From positions 434,001 through 498,000 of the forward strand of contig NZ_JBDZDQ010000001.1 of the NCBI RefSeq assembly GCF_040049295.1: DNA of 64,000 nt, given 5' to 3'. The notes below the pieces were generated by a model. It worked only from the letters and a program-made list of their open reading frames with translations. It was not told the DNA's origin and did not search any database. The position numbers were made by a program, and so were the translations under genes. This stretch comes from Sphingomonas sp. KR3-1. GTDB taxonomy: Bacteria > Pseudomonadota > Alphaproteobacteria > Sphingomonadales > Sphingomonadaceae. Of the stretch, positions 61,861-64,000 are shown one piece after another. How positions within the stretch are numbered: position 1 is the stretch's first letter; each line of letters begins with the position of its first letter.

Positions 61861-64000
61861 TCATTTTTCGGAATCGGAGCCGGAACCGTAGCCATAGCCG
61901 TAACCATAGCCATAGCCATAGCCTGCCTGCCGGCGCTGCAGCTTGGTCAGCACGACACCAAAGACATGCGCATGGACGGCGTGCAGGCGCGCCAGCGAAG
62001 CCTTGATGCCCCGGATTGCCACGCCATCGGCCTCCACCACGAACACGCCGCCCTCCACGGCACGAACGAGCAGGGGCGCATCTGCCAGACCCAGAATGGG
62101 CGGCGAGTCGATCACGACGTGGTCGAAATGCTCGGTCAACTGATTGACCAGCAGGATCATGCGATCGCTGCTCAGCAACTCCGCGGCGCTCGGCGGGGTC
62201 GGGCCCGACGGCATCAAGCTCAGACCCTTCACGCCAGTCGGCTGCACGAACTGCTGCCAGTTGTTGTCGCCTGCCAGGAAATTGCTGAGGCCGACAGTGT
62301 TGGGCAGGTTCGCAAACGCGTGCATCGACGGCGCGCGCATGTCCGCATCGACCAGCAGGACGCGCTTGCCGGTACGCCCCAAGATGGTGGCGAGTGCGAA
62401 GCTCGTGGTGCTCTTTCCTTCTGCCGGGCGAGTGCTGGTCACCATCAGCGAACGCGGCACGCCGTGATCGGAAGAGAATGCCAGGTTCGACCTTATGCTG
62501 AGATAGGCTTCGGATAGCGCCGATTTCGCATCCTGGAGCTGCTTGAGCGTATCTTCGCCTTCGACGTCCGGCACGCTGCCCAGCAGCGGCACCTGCAATA
62601 TGCGATTGACCTGCGTGGGATCTCGAAGCCCTTCGTCGATCTGATCGAGCGCGAAGGTGGCGACCGCCGCGAGACCGAAGCCTGCAACGAGCGCGAGCGC
62701 GAGATTGATGATCAGGCTCGGAGCGGACGGGTGATCCGAAACACGCGCCGTATCGACCACTGCGATGTTGTTTGCGCCGATACCGGCGACGCCGATCTCC
62801 TTGTAGCGCTGCAGCAGGCCATCATAGAGTTCGCGGTTGGTATCCGCCTCACGCTGGTAGATGTTGTACTGGATGCTGTCCTGCTGCTGGCGGTTGAGCC
62901 CGGACTTCAGCCCGTCGACGCGCTGCCGGAGCTCCGCCTCGCGCTGCACGGCCGCCCCATATTCCGCCGATCGGCTGTTGAGGACACGCCCTTCTTCGCG
63001 GGCGATGCTCGTATCGAGGACCTTGAGCTGCTCGGCCAGTTCCTTCGCGGCGGGATAACCTGGCTCGAACCGAACCATCATCTTGGAATATTCCGCCGCG
63101 ACTTCCGCACGCTTCTGCCGCAGCTGGTTGATTGCCGCGTTGTTGAGCGCCTCCGTGTTCGCGCCGCCATTTCGCTGGTCGGCGCGGCTCTCTGCCGCGA
63201 TCCGATCGGCGGTAGCCGCTGCCAGCGCCGCATTCAGCGCTTCGAGGTCGCTCGATACCAGCGTCCGCTCGACTTCCGTACGGCCCTCGGCGCTCTTGCT
63301 CTTGCCCAGCGCGACAATGCCCTTGGCCGACGCATAATTGACGAGGTCGCGTTCCGAGGTCTCTAGCTTAACGCGGAGATCGGCCAGGCGCCCCTCAAGG
63401 AATTTCCGCGCATCGGCAGTGGAAGCGAAGCGCCGGTCCATGCTCTGGAGGATGAACTGCTGCGCCCAGGCGTTGGCGATGTCGGCCGACAGGGTCGGCG
63501 AGCCGCTCGTATATTTGATGTCGACCAGCGAAGATCCGCGGATCGGCAGGATCGAAACATGGTCGAGCAAGAGGTTTACAGCCATTTTCTCGCGCTTCTG
63601 GCTTTCGCCAGCGCTAAGCGCTTGCCCGGCCTTGCTCGAAAAAAGGCCCTCGTCCAGATTGACGCCGTGCGCCTTGAAGAAGTCACCGTTGGTGCCGAGA
63701 TGAAGGCCCCGCGCGACGCGCTCTGCCAGAGACCTGGCTTGGAGCAACGAATATTGCGTCTGATAGAATTCGAGATCGCGATCGGCTGCGGAGGATTCGA
63801 GACCCTCGACATTGGTTACCTTCTTCTGATCGCGACTGATTTCGATCCGAGCCGTCGCGGAATATTGCGGCGCAGCAAGCAGCGTCGCCAGAAGACCTAT
63901 CGCCAGGGCAGCAACGATGATCCCCGCGATAATCCACTTCCACCGCAGCACAACCTGCCAATACTGCAACAGCAGCGGCGGTGCGAAAGACGCCCGCTCC
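61861..64000 (-). CDS. Wzc-like co-polymerase/tyrosine autokinase, 5' end beyond the window
   Basis: At least 713 residues, open to the right edge, so the true start lies outside. A TTG at 63969 is in frame, but the preceding codons still look like Wzc sequence. Two transmembrane helices (near the start and about 425-445 from the TTG) flank a coiled-coil periplasmic part (about 195-400). The kinase part has Walker A RPAEGKST, Walker A' VLLVDADMRAP and Walker B VVIDSPP. The C-terminus carries six Gly-Tyr units, the autophosphorylation cluster. It controls chain length and export with the Wza-like protein. Confidence 0.92.
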   Translation of the reverse strand, partial: ERASFAPPLLLQYWQVVLRWKWIIAGIIVAALAIGLLATLLAAPQYSATARIEISRDQKKVTNVEGLESSAADRDLEFYQTQYSLLQARSLAERVARGLHLGTNGDFFKAHGVNLDEGLFSSKAGQALSAGESQKREKMAVNLLLDHVSILPIRGSSLVDIKYTSGSPTLSADIANAWAQQFILQSMDRRFASTADARKFLEGRLADLRVKLETSERDLVNYASAKGIVALGKSKSAEGRTEVERTLVSSDLEALNAALAAATADRIAAESRADQRNGGANTEALNNAAINQLRQKRAEVAAEYSKMMVRFEPGYPAAKELAEQLKVLDTSIAREEGRVLNSRSAEYGAAVQREAELRQRVDGLKSGLNRQQQDSIQYNIYQREADTNRELYDGLLQRYKEIGVAGIGANNIAVVDTARVSDHPSAPSLIINLALALVAGFGLAAVATFALDQIDEGLRDPTQVNRILQVPLLGSVPDVEGEDTLKQLQDAKSALSEAYLSIRSNLAFSSDHGVPRSLMVTSTRPAEGKSTTSFALATILGRTGKRVLLVDADMRAPSMHAFANLPNTVGLSNFLAGDNNWQQFVQPTGVKGLSLMPSGPTPPSAAELLSSDRMILLVNQLTEHFDHVVIDSPPILGLADAPLLVRAVEGGVFVVEADGVAIRGIKASLARLHAVHAHVFGVVLTKLQRRQAGYGYGYGYGYGYGSGSDSEK
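61888..61923 (-). repeat. Six-unit hexamer repeat encoding the Gly-Tyr tail of Wzc
   Basis: Six consecutive GGC/GGT-TAT/TAC hexamers code for alternating Gly and Tyr near the C-terminus of the Wzc-like kinase. Loss or gain of a unit keeps the frame and changes the number of phosphorylatable tyrosines. Confidence 0.75.

Overview
The window looks like a chromosomal segment from a sphingomonad (Alphaproteobacteria, Sphingomonadaceae; probably Sphingomonas or a close relative). The basis is high GC, alphaproteobacterial gene orders (smr-mltA-tim44 divergent from secB, then murJ and trpS; rpsT-dnaA; mutM divergent from ubiE-ubiB; coaBC with dut), GTG/TTG starts, and GC-rich palindromic repeats of the sort common in this group. 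No rRNA, tRNA, CRISPR, transposase or phage gene was seen. Family names come from reading the proteins by eye.

Layout. 1-7.6 kb: an MFS transporter (cut by the left edge) with its MarR regulator and a palindrome-rich operator region, an S9 peptidase, a GST, a cupin, dapE and a GGDEF/EAL protein. 7.6-26.3 kb: housekeeping genes. These are smr, mltA, a Tim44-like gene, secB, murJ, trpS, a CAP-domain lipoprotein, dnaA, rpsT, mutM and ubiE, then a tightly overlapping run of ubiB, two membrane-protein genes, coaBC, a lipoprotein hydrolase, dut, a small unknown gene and a ThiF/MoeB-type gene. A GC-rich palindromic repeat sits in frame inside coaBC.

26.3-64 kb is almost entirely a surface-polysaccharide locus of the Wzx/Wzy type. 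Precursor genes come first: a UDP-sugar epimerase, two UDP-sugar dehydrogenases, galU and wecB. Next is a reductase / phosphoglycosyl transferase / 4,6-dehydratase trio that looks like a QuiNAc-type initiation set. Then come a Wza-like lipoprotein, glycosyltransferases, acyltransferases, a Wzy-like polymerase, a Wzx-like flippase and, at the right edge, a Wzc-like co-polymerase/tyrosine kinase.

45.5-61.7 kb holds a nonulosonic (pseudaminic) acid block: pseB, pseC, pseH-like, pseG and pseI, plus an SpsF-like nucleotidyltransferase where a canonical PseF might be expected. Around them are many tailoring genes. A WbpG/PseA-type N-acetyl-sugar amidotransferase occurs with dedicated HisH and HisF paralogues, and that HisF lacks the first catalytic Asp of the histidine-pathway cyclase. 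There are also a class III aminotransferase, a PhyH-type dioxygenase, a DUF4910-type peptidase-like protein, two formyltransferase-fold proteins (one without the usual Asn-His-Asp triad) and an aldo/keto reductase. The most interesting hypothesis is that these genes build a heavily modified, amidinated nonulosonic acid for a capsule or exopolysaccharide. The exact chemistry is inference.
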